A stretch of DNA of 64,000 nt from Owenia fusiformis (Eukaryota > Annelida > Polychaeta > Sabellida > Oweniidae): the NCBI GenBank assembly GCA_903813345.2, contig CAIIXF020000005.1, forward strand, positions 9,429,375-9,493,374, given 5' to 3'. Below, piece by piece: positions 1 to 14,400 of this stretch. A program made the translations under genes and the position numbers. Each line of letters begins with the position of its first letter. Position 1 is the first letter of the stretch. Below the pieces are notes generated by a model. The model ran no database searches. It was given only the letters and a program-made list of their open reading frames with translations, and was not told the origin of the DNA.

Positions 1-40
1 TAATTAAAGCCTTTATGTATTTCATATTGAGCACTCATAC

Positions 41-130
41 CTTTATGTTTTCCATCAGAGTACCAAGGGCCACTGTTGGCATCTTAAAGCCACTCTCAGT
101 TGTTGTCCAGGCAATGTCCACATCAGCCAT
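41..130 (-). CDS. Possible first coding exon of a neighbouring gene
   Basis: On the minus strand an ATG at 128-130 opens 30 codons, MADVDIAWTTTESGFKMPTV then ALGTLMENIK, ending at a phase 0 donor GTATGA (positions 40 down to 35). The residues look protein-like rather than AT-rich noise. I do not recognise the family, and the rest of the gene lies before base 1. It could also be an internal exon whose frame extends upstream of the ATG. Confidence 0.35.
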
Positions 131-2146
131 TTTTAGATTTATTATAAGTCTCTCAGTATGTATGCAGTGAGTATTGATATCATAACACATGTATTTACTT
201 GCTATATTCAGAATATTCAAAATGTTTATGGTTAAATATTAACTTTATTAGTATTCAACTTGTTTGACCTTGATATCCCAGTTATCTTTCAATTTAGACA
301 TTCAGTACAAGAGTTGTTTGGGTTCACTACATTTAAGCATCCCTTCTGTTCAGACTTTCTGTCCCCTGCAGTTTTAATTGAATCTTATTATACGTTTTGC
401 ATTGTTTCCAGTAGTTGACAGTTTTTGACTGATCTAATTTATTGTATCATTTTTAATTGTTACTCTGTGTTCTTTTAATCAATCTGATCAGCTCAACAGC
501 TTTGATAGGGTAGCAGTTTTAATTGTAATGTCAAGGATAACTACAAAATTCAGTCTGTAGTTTGTTCTGTAGTCTGGGGTTTGTTTACCAACCCATAAAC
601 CTGGTCATGTATAAAACAAACATAACAATTAAGTTAATTTTTTAATTTGCTTTAAAGCACTGGCCTGGATTAGTCATTGTTTTACTATTTCTATAAATTT
701 AGTACATTTAAGTTACAGAATTTCAAATACATCAACATAATATGATAAGGCAGCACTATTTGTATAATCACCTTATCATAATCAGTCAATACTAATAACA
801 AATTGTAACCCAGACCTGTGCTTATGAGGGTTTATTCCAGTCAAAGCATTAGATAAAAGCAATTTGTCTTATAAAAAAAAACATCTTTAATATCAGAATA
901 AATAGATCATTTTGCTTTTGTTGGTACCCATGTGCATTTTGATAATTCATGTAAAAATAAGTTCACCAAAGTAAAAACAATTATTAAAATAACAAATCTA
1001 ATTTCAAATCTACATTTTCGGAAATAAGCTTGAATATGTATAACAAATTCTGCATATATGAGAGTAAAAATTCTGTAAAATACATGTACAAAAATTTGTA
1101 AGAAAATGTATATATTGTGCATATTTTGTAAAATAATATTCACACTTCAAAATATGTGCAACTATAACAAAATAAATAATATTATGCCTATACAGACACA
1201 TTTCAGTCTAGCCTTGCTGTCATGTGAAATTGTCACAAAATATTCAAATATGCAATTTACTGAATTTGGGATTTCTTTCTGTCTTTGCTATTATTTGTGT
1301 AATTTTTGGACTGTTTTAATACATATTGTCAATATGAAATAATATTGTCAATTATTATCAATTATGATAAACTTTTTAATAATGACAAAGACTGATATCT
1401 GAATGTGTAATTTTGAGTCACTTGGCATAAAATCATTCTTTGGCGAGAAATCTGATTTCTCTAAATCTAGAGGTATGCCATAGTTTCCCACATTAACACT
1501 CATACAGTATCAAAATTGCATAATTGATAGAAATTAAATCATTTAAGGCTTACAGTTTTTGTACAACACCCTGTTCATAACAAAATAGACGTAAACTGCA
1601 TTATGAGTTCTACATGTAAACATTTGATAATTAGCCAAGGGAGCCCCGGAATATAACAACTGTGGGTGAAGAATAAAGATGAGAAAACCTTGGACTATTT
1701 GCTGTAGGTTACACTGCATTTTCACTGATTTTCACTGGACGGAATAATCTACATGCACTACAATCTGTTGTGCGTAGGCACAATATGAATTTGAATTCAT
1801 GATGGACGGTATATATTTATATATAACAAATTGAATCCTGCATGTTCTTTTTATACTAAGTGAATGGTACCTCAAGAACTCGCAGAAGAAACATGAGAAT
1901 GTCACATACACTCATAAATGTGAGAGTTGATTTTGGTTTTCTTATCATTCATGCAAATATACCGCAAATCAGGCTCCCATATCTGAGGGTAGCATAAACC
2001 AGGGCATAAAGCCATTTTGATTTCCCCTAATTCAGATAAAAACTACTTCTGTTAGACTAAATGAAAAGCCTTCATAAACCCTTATATAATCAAGTCCATA
2101 TATAAAACATTAGCTTTTGTCGTTTCCATTGTTTCCATATTTCGCC
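131..2146. other. Intergenic stretch downstream of the sushi gene
   Basis: AT-rich sequence with only short unsupported ORFs. It should contain the 3' UTR and poly(A) site of the minus-strand sushi gene; no convincing AATAAA was found close to the stop. Confidence 0.4.
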
Positions 2147-2463
2147 TCAGCGTCCAGTGCTTATATTACTGCCACACTCGTATGATATAAACACATATCT
2201 CTCAGGTCCTTGTGCACAGGCTGGGGAATTTCTAACGCCCCATAAGAAATTATCTCTATCTTCAACTGGAATTACACATTCCCTTTGGCCTCTAGCCAGT
2301 CTACATTTGCTGTTTAGATTTTTGAATGCCCTTGATGCACCGCAACCTCGTTGGACCCCACTACAAAGCGCATTCCCGTAGCCATATACCACAGACAATA
2401 AACCTATTGCTGTTCCTTCAGGACAACTCAATTTGATTTCAGTTGCGGTTCTACACTGGATAA
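2147..2463 (-). CDS. SUEL-type (galactose/rhamnose-binding lectin) domain and C-terminus
   Basis: A phase 1 exon opening IQCRTATEIKLSCPEGTAIG, then LLSVVYGYGNALC, LNSKCRLARGQRECVIPVED and YVFISYEC. Eight cysteines follow the sea-urchin-egg-lectin pattern. The frame ends in TGA at 2147-2149, five residues after SYECGSN, so this is taken as the last exon. A possible phase 1 donor, GTAATA, lies just after SYECG and could lead to further exons, though none was recognised downstream. The sugar-contact motifs are altered: YGY for YGR and SPAC for DPC. Confidence 0.82.
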
Positions 2464-5400
2464 CTGCAATTGAAAACGAGAAAATAAAAGATTAAATTGG
2501 ATGTCAAGCAGTGTTCCAAAAATACATTCAGCATGTTTTAACATCACAGTATTTTACAGGAGAAACTGCGAAGTGGACTACCTCTGTAAGTGGACCATCT
2601 CACAAGTGGAACACTTATTTGTGGTCCCAAGAGTGTTCCACTTTTATTTAGAAACCTAGTTAGACTGCATACCTTTTCAAGAAAATAGTTTGATGGACTT
2701 ATCTATTCCAAGTTTAAATATAATTCTAACTAACTATGGAAAATTATGTGTTCTCCGATAAATTTTCGGGAATAAAAGAAACAATAAACAATATAGCGTA
2801 ATCACTTAGCAAACAGGGTCACATTGTTTGCATTTTCCCATAAATTTTATATGTTTTTCAATCAAATGTCATAAAAACAAGATACTTACTAGGACAAGGA
2901 TTTGTATTGCAGGGTATAGTGCGCTTATAGTCAAGGCCTTCCTTGCACACAGCGCCATCTCCCCTGGGACTGGGGCACGCACATTGTTCTGAAATCTCCC
3001 TGGTACCTCCGCCACATGTTGCGGAACATTGACCAGAGATAGGAGGACAATACCCACCATCCACTTGAATATAGCAAATACAAAATGTAAATGGACAATT
3101 CTAAATTCTCCATCCTTTATAAGCACTGAGTTCTCAACTTGCCGCAGTGTTGCCCCCTTAGATGAAGATGTACAACTAAGCTTAGCTAATCATAACTTTG
3201 AACCTCAATCAAGTAAGTTTTATTAAATTATTCATCTTATTTGTGTGGAATCGTAATTTTATTTGATTTTGTTGATTCCAATATTGAAACTTATGGTTGT
3301 TTAAATCGCATTTATATTTTTATTCTATATCTATTATTCATGAAGCCAGTTTAATAAATAACTCAACCATATTTTCAGTGGACCATAAAATTTGATTTCT
3401 TTGCTACAGCTGAAATGATATTTTGAAATCTTTTAGTTCATAAATTGTACTTACAGTTTTCACAAAATTCACCGAAGTATGTACGATCTGGATGAAGTTC
3501 GTCTGTGAAGCATTCACAAAATGGTTCACCATTGGCTACAATGCATATCCCTCCATCTAGGTCACAATCAAGATCTTTACAAGGATCTGGAAATACAATG
3601 TGTTGTAATAGTAACTGCATGTGAAGTGCAGCATTGTGTATTCAATGCAATATTGTGTATCCTCCCCTTTAGTGTGTTCCATCGAAATGTTACTTAAATT
3701 ATATTATGTAATTGTAATAATAAGTAAATGTAAATAAGTACAATGTAAACATAAATACATCCAATGTAAAGACAATATAAAGACAAAATAAACCGTATAT
3801 TAAAAATAGCAAAAAAAGAAAACATTGTGGATTTACTACAAAAAGTGCATGCACGACAACATAATTAAAACCTTATATCTTATTGCAACATCGTGTATTT
3901 ACGACAATAAAGTTAGTGTATTCACTTATTATCCTACACTTAGTGTACTAAATGTATAATAACATGAAAAAATAAATTTGATATTTATTGGCAAAATGAA
4001 TATCCGGAGGATATCGTTACGATATACTCCGGGCGGAGGATATCGTGACGATATACTCCGGAAAACCCAATATGCGGAGGATATTGTGACGATATACTCC
4101 GCTTGTTGATTTCCCGCCAAATTGACTCTATCAGGCATGAAATTAATTTTACAATGATATCATACATTCAGTTCACACCTTGTAAGTGTAGGATAATAAG
4201 AACATCCTATGATTTTTTTCAGAATATCATTTTAATCTACTCGGTGATATTGATATATGCACTCGTTCGCTTCGCTCTCTCGTGCAGATATCAATATCAC
4301 CTCGTAGATAAAAATGATATTCCTCAAAATCATAGGATATCCTATAACTAACTGCAACATTGTGTGTTTTCTATAGCAGAATACAATCGACTCATTATTT
4401 AAAAATAACCTTTCTCACATTTGTCTCCTTCAAATGGGTAGAGACACCTGCACTTGAAACTCACCTTTCTCACATTTGTCTCCCTCAAATGGGTACAGAC
4501 ACCTGCACTTGAAACTCACCTTTCTCACATGTCTCCTTCAAATGGGTAGAGACACCTGCACTTGAAATTCACCTTTCTCACATTTGTCTCCTTCAAATAG
4601 GTAGAGACACCTGCACTTGAAACTCACCTTTCTCACATTTGTCTCCTTCAAATGGGTAGAGACACCTGCACTTGAATCCACCTACTTCATCAAGACAGGT
4701 CCCTCCATTCAGACATGGGAAACTTGCACAGTCATTGAAGTCTACAAAAAATAAAGTTATAGTCTTTCAGCTTCAATCAAACATTATGCTATTCTTATTC
4801 CAGGGTAAAATATACTTAGCTTGAAACTAACAAAAATAGACCATGGCACCATAACATATCTTCTGGCATTTGCTTAAATTGGCATTGAACTTATTTTAAA
4901 GCTGTATTAGGATTTAGACACTTTAAATGACAATCACAAGAATGTATACATTGGCATATTATGAGATATTGCTTAGAATCGGCATTCTTTGAGATACTGC
5001 TTGTACTTGTCTGTATGAATAGCGAGAGTAAGAGATGAAAGCATTGATTTTAAAACTGCAATGGAAACATTAGAACCTGAAGCTTGGCTGTGTTGAAGTA
5101 TTGAGTGATACACTCTTATCAGGTACTAAACTTACCAAGTTCACAGTTCTTGCCATCCCATTCGCTAAGGCAATTACATGTATAGCCTCCTCTCTTAGCC
5201 TCGAAACATGTGCCTCCATTTAAGCAAGGGTTGCGAAGACATGCTGAAATAGAATGTTACTTTTTATAGTTTTAGAGTTTAAACCAAAACCAGTCTGAAG
5301 AGAAATTGAAAATCATATCTATGGTTAATTAACCCATATAGCTCAACTGAATAAATATATAGAGGCCTAAATTAAAGGTGCAACAATTAGTGCAGAGGGG

Positions 5401-8400
5401 CCATTCAACGATCATGGACCAGTGCCAAAATATATTTAAGTTTGGATATTTCATCAAGACTAACATCTATTTTTATTATCTACAAAGAAACCCCCTAGAT
5501 AAACATTATTTCAGCTGATATTCCTCTTGAAACATGGTGGATCTTAAAAATATAAAAGTGGATTTCCCCTTTTTCAAGCTTTGAACTGAATTTACACTTC
5601 TTAAGGCTGAAATTGATAGTTTATCCATACATTTTAAGAAAATAGGTATGTCAAAGAAGATGTTAAGCCAAATGTTGCCTTGATAGCTCAGAATTTTTTT
5701 TGATTTTCCTATTTTCTCCCTACAGGCCTTGTTGCCCCTTTAATCAGATACACAATTTGAGAAGTTTTAATTTAACTTAAAATTCCCTATGGCCAGAATA
5801 TTCAGATCTGTATTGAATTTTCCAAATCTTTTTTATTTAATTCACAAATTGTTATTATAGTGGGTGACCAATAGGCCTATTTAGAAAAAATATTATTATA
5901 CACAATTTGCTGTAAAGGATCGAGAAATCAAGCACTCATCAATTCCATTCAGGACAATTGAAAAACTGGAGTTCAGTTGAGTAACAACAAGGAATAACTC
6001 TGAAGCACAATTTTTATAGTTCAAAGTATACTAAAGAATCATCCTTCAAGATAGGACATCTCTGTCCCAGCTCATTGAAAATATCCTTGGGACAGAGGAT
6101 GCTAAAGAATAGGCTAAAATAATTTCTTACGGTCACATGTTTTACTGCAAGGTTCGAATTTCAATGCCTCGCCCTGACAGGGTACTCCCCCATTCTTTTG
6201 CTGGGGACAATTGCAGAGACGTATAAACACCTCATCAACAGGGTTAGATGAACATGCGTCACAAGAGTTGGCCTCTACCCAATCACACCAGCCACCGTCC
6301 ACTTTAATGTAAAAATGAAATTGTTGTTATTATAATATAATGTTATGTTGAGTTACACTGTAGACTTTTTATTGTTTGTGCCATGTAAGAAAAAATATGA
6401 AAAAATCATTAAAACACACATCATCTGTGATGATAAATTTGAACTGAAAATTGTACATGCAAATATTTGCTGAGTATTGGAATACTAGTTAATCAGATAC
6501 AAGGCATGATTTCTTCAGCTTTGGGGAAATATCATACAGATGAAAGAACCATAGCTACCTGCAAGACACCTATAGCCAGAGTAGGGTATATCACATGTAC
6601 ATGTAAACTCCAGTATACCATCCTTGCAGACACCACCATTCTCACAGGGTTCCATTCCTTCATCTGCCCTATACTTTGCACACCAATCAATGTCTGCAAA
6701 TAAAAAATACAATTTCAAATAGATTGGATGCATTTACTTTAAAAATATTTTTTATTAAATCCAAATATTATTTCTCATGACTGAAAAGGGTAAGAAAATA
6801 TTTGAAATTTCTTTCCATTGTAACAAGTTCAGATTTTAAGATTATTAATAATACAACAATGGAGATTCTACATGCATCTTTTGCTAATAGATTCAATTTT
6901 TTAGAATGTTAAAAACTAAAAGAATCTTTAATAAACAAAATCGTCTGATTTTTTACAATTATATATTTTTTGTAAACAGTGTTTAAATGTTCTGATAAGA
7001 ATACTTTTTGTATTTTTGTGATTCAATGCATTAATATAACTAACTCATAGAACTGTAGTTAAGGATAGAAAAAATAAAAATTAGAACTTATTGAACACAA
7101 TGATTATAAATCATAAAATAAAACAACAATTATTCATTCATACCTTCACACTGATTGTCTCTGTTGATTTGGAAGCCAGGAGGGCAAACACAAGCAACTT
7201 CCCCAAACTCTACACCACAACTTTGCCCAGCTTGGCAACCCCAGGGGATACTACTTATATCCTTCCCTCCATTGCAAGTAAACTGTTTATCACATTTATC
7301 CGATAGCCACTTGCTGCCTTGCTGAAAGTCAATAAGTAATTCATGTTACATCACATGTAGTGGTAGCTTTGAACAGAGCACTTTTAAGGTATTAATTTTT
7401 CCAATTATGAGACTTGTCGATATTTTCTTGGTCCATATATGATATGATACAGTTATAGGCCTAGTGGGAACATGTATGAAAAATTGTATGAAAAATTGAG
7501 TCTGACTTCCCAAAAAAAGATTCAATTTTTTTTATAAATAGTCCTGGGTCTATGGATATACCTATATGTTTTTCAAATAAAAGTGAAAAGAAAAATTATT
7601 TAAAAAAAGAAAACAGAATATAGATGATCCTAAAGTGATGAATAAGTTCAAGATACCGGATGGTATACTCCACTTCTGTCAATACATCCACAGCCATCAG
7701 GTGCAACTACACACGAGTCTCCAGACAGGACAAAGTTATTGCGACAGAAACAACCCTCCACTGGGGGCTCTCCAGGCCTGCACCTTGCCCCTGTTGGATC
7801 ATCACATGTGGGTACACATGCTGGCCCACTTGGCTTGTAGATTGAAGCAAACGGACAACTTAAGGCTGAAAATGTAAACAGAATTTATTAAATCGTTATA
7901 TATTATACATTGTATGAACTCATTTTATGTTCTCAAATGAGACACTAATTTGAGATTATTTTCATCCTAGTAACATTATACCCCATTCTGTTGAAGTATT
8001 GTTACAATCATTGTCTTGGACTAAAATTTCAATTTTGATCTGATGTTGACTTTCATATTACATGTCATCGAATTGATGGATTTAGAGTTTGACATATTTT
8101 GTGATATCATTTTGATGTTGCACTAACATCAGTATAAAGTTCAAACTCTGCTTAAATCAAACTGCAGAAAACTAGGTATACTTACGGCAACCTACGACAC
8201 CTCTCCAACTACTTGTGACACCATATTTATTTGCACACATATCTGCAAAATTAGAGACAATTTCGCAGCGCCTACTCTGAGCAAAGCAGAGATCTATTTG
8301 GCAAATGGCAATATTTGCATCTATATCAGCCTGAGACATTCTTGCCAAGCAAGCAGCGAAAGGCCCATTTGTCTTATCAGCAAGGACTGCACAGCTGGTG

Positions 8401-11400
8401 ATGGCGAAGGCAATGAAATTGTCGGGGCACTCTGGCATATCAGGCAGGTTGCATTTAGCACACCTGGATGGAGAACAAATAAAAACATTACAATAAAGTA
8501 TCTCATTAAAGCGAATTAAACTCTCCATCTTTTGGTATATAACACATGGTTTAATCCCACCTTTTATTACCCACCCTGTAGACATAAATGGCTAGGTTTG
8601 TAATGTTCATCACTAAATTTATGGACTGTGATTGGTCAGATCAAACCACATAACAAATTGAACACATTGATAGTCTCAGAAAACCCCGATTATTTCTCTA
8701 CATTTAGGGAAGATTCAAAAAATATTGAAACAGACAGTTCATAAAGTTGAGAATTCCTAATGTTCATTTCATCGCAACAATAAATTTAGAAATCATTATG
8801 AATTTTCTGTTAATGATCTCCAGTCACTTTGAAGTATTCAACTCACTCTTTATTCTTGGTTTCATAGCTGTTAGCTAGTTTTGTACCAGGGTTAGTGACA
8901 CCACTACTTGGGAATGATCCATCCCTCAGCCTTTTATCATCATCTTTCTCTCCATTGAAGTTGCCACATAGTCCTTCAACATATGTGCCCCACCTGAAAT
9001 CATTCAGATTACACATGTATATATAGTATATGTGTGCCCCACCTGAAATCATTCAGATTACACATATAAGTATATATATAGTATAAAGTAATAGTATAGT
9101 ATTTATTTCATAGATTTGGTCTCGCCTGCATGAAGAAATGGAGGTCATCCATTTTCAGATCGAATGTAAAACATGCGTTTCTATTCTTTGTAACATTTAA
9201 TTTATCATTTGTAACATTATTCATGTACCATATGTTACATTTTATAAACATGTTAATGGTGCAACATTTCAGTTAGTTATATGGTATTAAAGGATGCACA
9301 TGTACAGAGATGCCAGAGATGGATCCATGATTTGCACATTAATTGAATGGAATCTGTGTGCCTTTATGTGTGCATTTTCTTAAACTTTAGGGGTGACTGT
9401 GCTAACACGAGAAGTGTTATAATCATAGCTGACTGAAAATAATGTTATTTCCTATATGACATGATGAATATACGATGGCCATAGGTATCCTCAGCGGAAA
9501 GATCTATGAAGTGAACAAACTGCTGTAAACTTATGAAGTGAAACAAGTCAGTTAAAGATGGAATCTGAGTTGGGCCAACATTAACGGCCTCTGTCCGAGT
9601 TGAACCAGGTACCTCATTGACTATAATAGGCATTGGCTACAATCCTAGGTTGGAATAGTTTCTCTGTAGTCTGTAGTGCCAACTACCTGTAAATACTCAG
9701 TCATTTCACATACCTGCCATCTAGCATGGTGATTGCCCTGGCTGCTCCATCCCACTCCACTGAGAGTCCAATAGATTTAATTTGCACTTTAACAAAGAGT
9801 CCCAACAAGGACACTTCAATATTACCATTGTCCTTGCTACTGCCTGGTGGGGATTTCACTCCATCAATCTGAAGAGTTTCAAACTTAAAATATAACAATT
9901 CTTTTATTTGTCATAATGGATTGATAAGTAAATGAGGTGATCTACTATCATTATAACAGAAAATCAACTTGAACCAACAGCAGATCAAACTAGATAATGG
10001 CAACTCCGCGGAGTAGCAAATCCCAACGAACAAAATATCAATTACAAATCTGAAAAATAATACGATAATTGTGATCTACTCCATTCAATTTGAGTATTAT
10101 ATAGCCATACTTTGAAGGGATTGAAAAATTATTGCGAAATCGTACATTAGACGGTCATTCTGAATTTTACGAGGCTCGAATCAGAAAAAAGATACAATAT
10201 TTGCAATCTACTCTTAATTGCCTTTCATTTGAGTATATAATAAAGCTATACTTCAGAAAGATCTAAAAATTAGCGAAAATTTCTGTTTTCCTGACCCCCC
10301 AATTACATGGCCCTTGGGAGTCAGGATGAAAAACACGGAATATATGTGAAATAAATAGATGTTGCAATATACCACCAAAATTTCAAACAATAATAATTAC
10401 TTTGGTTTAGAATTAAAAATTTATGATTTTTGCGAAAAAAGTCCCGCCATTTTTAAAGCGGCGGCCATCTTGAAAAAATCCATTTTGAATTTTCTGAGGT
10501 ACAAATCTGAAAAATAATACCATAATTGTGATCTACTCCAAAATTCCTTCAATTTGAGTATTATATAGCCATACTTTGAAGGGATCGAAAAATTATTGCG
10601 ATATCGAACATTAGACGGCCATTTTAAATTTTACGAGGCTCGAATCAGAAAAAAGATACAATATTTGCAATCTACTCTTAATTGCCTTTCATTTGATAAT
10701 AATAAAGCTATACGTCAGAAAGATCTAAAAATTAGCGAAAATTTCTGTTTTTTTGACCCCCCATACACGGCCCCTGGGGGTCAGGATGAAAAACACAGAA
10801 TATATGTGTAATAGATAGATGTTGGGAATATACTACCAAAATTTCAAACAATAATATTAATTACTTTGGTTTAGAATGAAAAATTTATGATTTTTGCGAA
10901 AAAGTCCCGTCATTTTTAAAGCGGCGGCCATCTTGAAAATTTTTTTTTTGCGTAAAACTATTCATCGATATACATCTTTACACCAAATATGAAGAAAATC
11001 CGTTAACTAATATTTGAGTTATCTTCCGGACGGACGACGGACAGACGGACTGACTGACGGACGGATGGATGGAGGGCTTCACTATATCCCTACCGAACTT
11101 CGTTCGTTGGGATAATTACATAGACTAATGGGTATAGTAGCAATTGGTTATTGTGCAATGTTAATTTTTGATGCTATACCAGATCTTTATTTATTTGAAG
11201 CTGAACACTGAATCACAATTTACAACCAAAGCATAAGTTATGAGCATACCAAATAAATGTAGAAAAACAGATCATAGCATAACAAACAAATTATACATTA
11301 CCGTGACTTGGAATCCACTTTGAATCAAACCCTGGTCAATTACAATCTTAAATTTTTTGTATTCAATTGTAACACTCCTCGTCCATGATGTGACCTTGTT

Positions 11401-14400
11401 ATCATCGAGGTTAAAGTTATCCACTAGAACTCGCCAATCAGAATCTGCCTGGAGATTCTGGGGGAGCTCAGACACAGGGAGTGGTGCGGAGAGTATATAT
11501 TCACAGGCACATTGGTGATGATAGATAAGTTTGTCATAGGTCTCAACATGTGGATCTCCCCATACAACGCAAACACCAGATTCTGAAAATAGAAAATCAA
11601 TATATACAATATAAATACCGCGATGATTAACAGAAAATAACTTGGGCTAACTTACATGGTTGTAGGTCCTTCGAAAAGTTAGCTTGACAGCTTTTCAAAA
11701 ATGAGGGTTCAATATTTTTACATAAAATTTGACACAGATAAGGTTAAAAGTGAGCTACCTTGTGTACAAGAAGGTGTTGGGTTTGACCACTGTCCAGAAG
11801 GTAAACATTTAGTTGTATCTTCCCCTACCAATGAAGACCCAGCTGCACAAGCAAACTTCACCTGACCCCCACAGTTGTTGTTTTCCTCCGTGATGAAACC
11901 ACCTATAGGAACCTCTAATGGAGGACATGTCTTCACTGGAGGCAAGAATAAACAAGACAATTACATGACAAAATGTTACAATCTGATTTAATTTATTGCA
12001 AATGTTTAATATTCTAACTAATGTAATGCTAGTCACAAAAAAATGATGGCTATTTTCAAATACTGTAATAAATCAAGACTTCATGTCAAGTTTTTAATAT
12101 TTTGAATGGATGGTGTTAAACTTTAGAATCATGACTCCTCAAAAGAGATCAGTTTAAGAAATTGTTTTCCTCCATTTACCACTTAAAATACTTTTTTTGT
12201 CCATTCATTTGATAAAAAACAATACTTGTCAATAATTGAAACTCACACTGACAAACTGGCGACTCCTCAAATTTGAAAGTAGGAAGACATTTCACATCAT
12301 TGTCCGGTCTTCCTCTGCCATTTTGGGGAAATTCGTAACATTCTTCACACCCAAACTGCACAACTGCGCCAACAAAGTATGGTGGTCCAGGTTGACCAGG
12401 CACAATGAAGCCATTGTCTGGTACAGCAGGGGGCTGACACTGACCCTTTTCAACTGTGATACATTGTAAAGAAAGTTTGTTTTTTGTTTTTTTATTCCTT
12501 TTTTATTCATTGAAAAACATTTGAAAAGTTAATTCAGTTAATATTCAGATTCTTTTTTTATGAGACTTTTATTCAAAACTATTTTAAGTACTAGGTAAAA
12601 TAAAATTAATTAAGTTAAAAATTCTCTGAACAAGACACTAGCATAAAAATGTCACCAACTGCCATTTGTTACGTATGCTGAACAGCCACAAAAAAGTTGA
12701 AGACAATAACAATATTTGACATAAAAATTTATTCATTATTCACAATATACTAGTTCTGTTAACTAAGAAATAACCTCAATGCAACCTCACCTGGTACACA
12801 TGTTTGAGGAACATTATCCCAGTCTGCTTTATCTTCTGATTTCCTAATACAGTTGATACGACTCACTTTATTGCCACCAGGTTCAAAGCCATCGTTACAT
12901 TTAAATGTGATAAACTTGCCACATTCATTGTTGTTCCTCTTTGGAGTGCGACCGCCATTTCTTGGAGCACTTACTTGCGGACATGATAACACTGAAACAC
13001 ATTGTTTACACTAATATTTTGTTTTTTAAGAAATATCCCTGTAATATTATTACAGCTCAACTGACCTTGATGTCAGAAATGCACAAGTATGTATCACCTA
13101 GATGGACCTAACTGCACTAGAAATTAATGCTTGTTGATGTAAATTCAGTTTATGTAAACTGACATTTGGCTTTTTCAAACATAAGTTCACACTAACTACA
13201 AGTACAGTAGAATGCAGACTCCGAATAATTAAATATTGTTATTTCATAAGTCATGACGGCATTGATATTCTAACTACAAATATGTAAGGGTCCTTACATG
13301 TACATATTGGTGGAGTTTCCCAGTTACCATTAGCTAGGCACATGGACTCTTCTCTTTTGGTACCATCTGCAGCAGGCTTAATATAGTAGCACGCATCACA
13401 TCTATATTTCACAATATCCCCTTCAGTAAAGGGAGGAGGGCTGGTACCTCTGGGGTCAATCTGGCCATTCTCAATATCTGGGGGTAACCCACAGGCAGTT
13501 GCTGAAAAGGCATTTTGCTAAATATTAAAATCTGTTATTTTCATGGTCTGAAATGTATTTTTTCAGGTACATAAAATTATTTCATACATGTCAACCAAAA
13601 TAGAAAACAGTTCAATGTTCATGCTTCCCCATACCTCCACATGTTGGTGGATTATCATTCCACTTTGCACCATTGCCCTCACTGACGCATAGAATTTGTT
13701 GAGGACCAATCAGCTCAAAGCCGTCATCACATGTGAATGAGGCACCCACAGTGCCATCACAGTCCCTGTCTTCTTGGACGATTGCGCCATTTTCAGGAGC
13801 TGTTAACTTTGGACATTTCAGCACTGAAACCATTAATCATTTGTTTCATTGTACTAAAATACATTCGTAATATAATAATGTTTATTGATTATGCCACTGT
13901 TAGTGGGGAAACATATTTTATATTATTGTTATAACATTTCAACACAGTTGGTTTTTCCACACATATAGTTATCAGTATATACAGTTTATATACATTATGA
14001 TATCAGTCATCAGCTGAAATACAATTTTGGCACAAAATGCATTTTGAAAATATGGAATAATTCTATTTAATAGCAATCAATACCAGCACTTATTCTCATC
14101 AATAAAAATGACATCCAAAAAATCATATGAGATGTTTGTATCGTTTTTTGGGAAATGAAAGACAGGACTTATATAACTTCAAGAGATAACTAAGGTCTTA
14201 AGTGACCAGTGTCTGCATACAACTCAAAGATTGCATTTCACAAGTCAACAGTCAACTCTACTTACATTCACATGTAGGTGTCGGACTGTCCCACACCTTT
14301 GCATCTGTACATTGTATATCCCCATCCCTTTCATTGTCCGCATTACGTGCTATGATATAACATGGACGGCAGCTGTATGCAATGATGTCATTCACCTGGT

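Noticed and set aside
907-1342. Several overlapping ORFs of 60-80 codons on both strands
   Set aside because: AT-rich, Phe/Ile/Tyr-rich translations with no domain, splice or cysteine pattern; chance ORFs.
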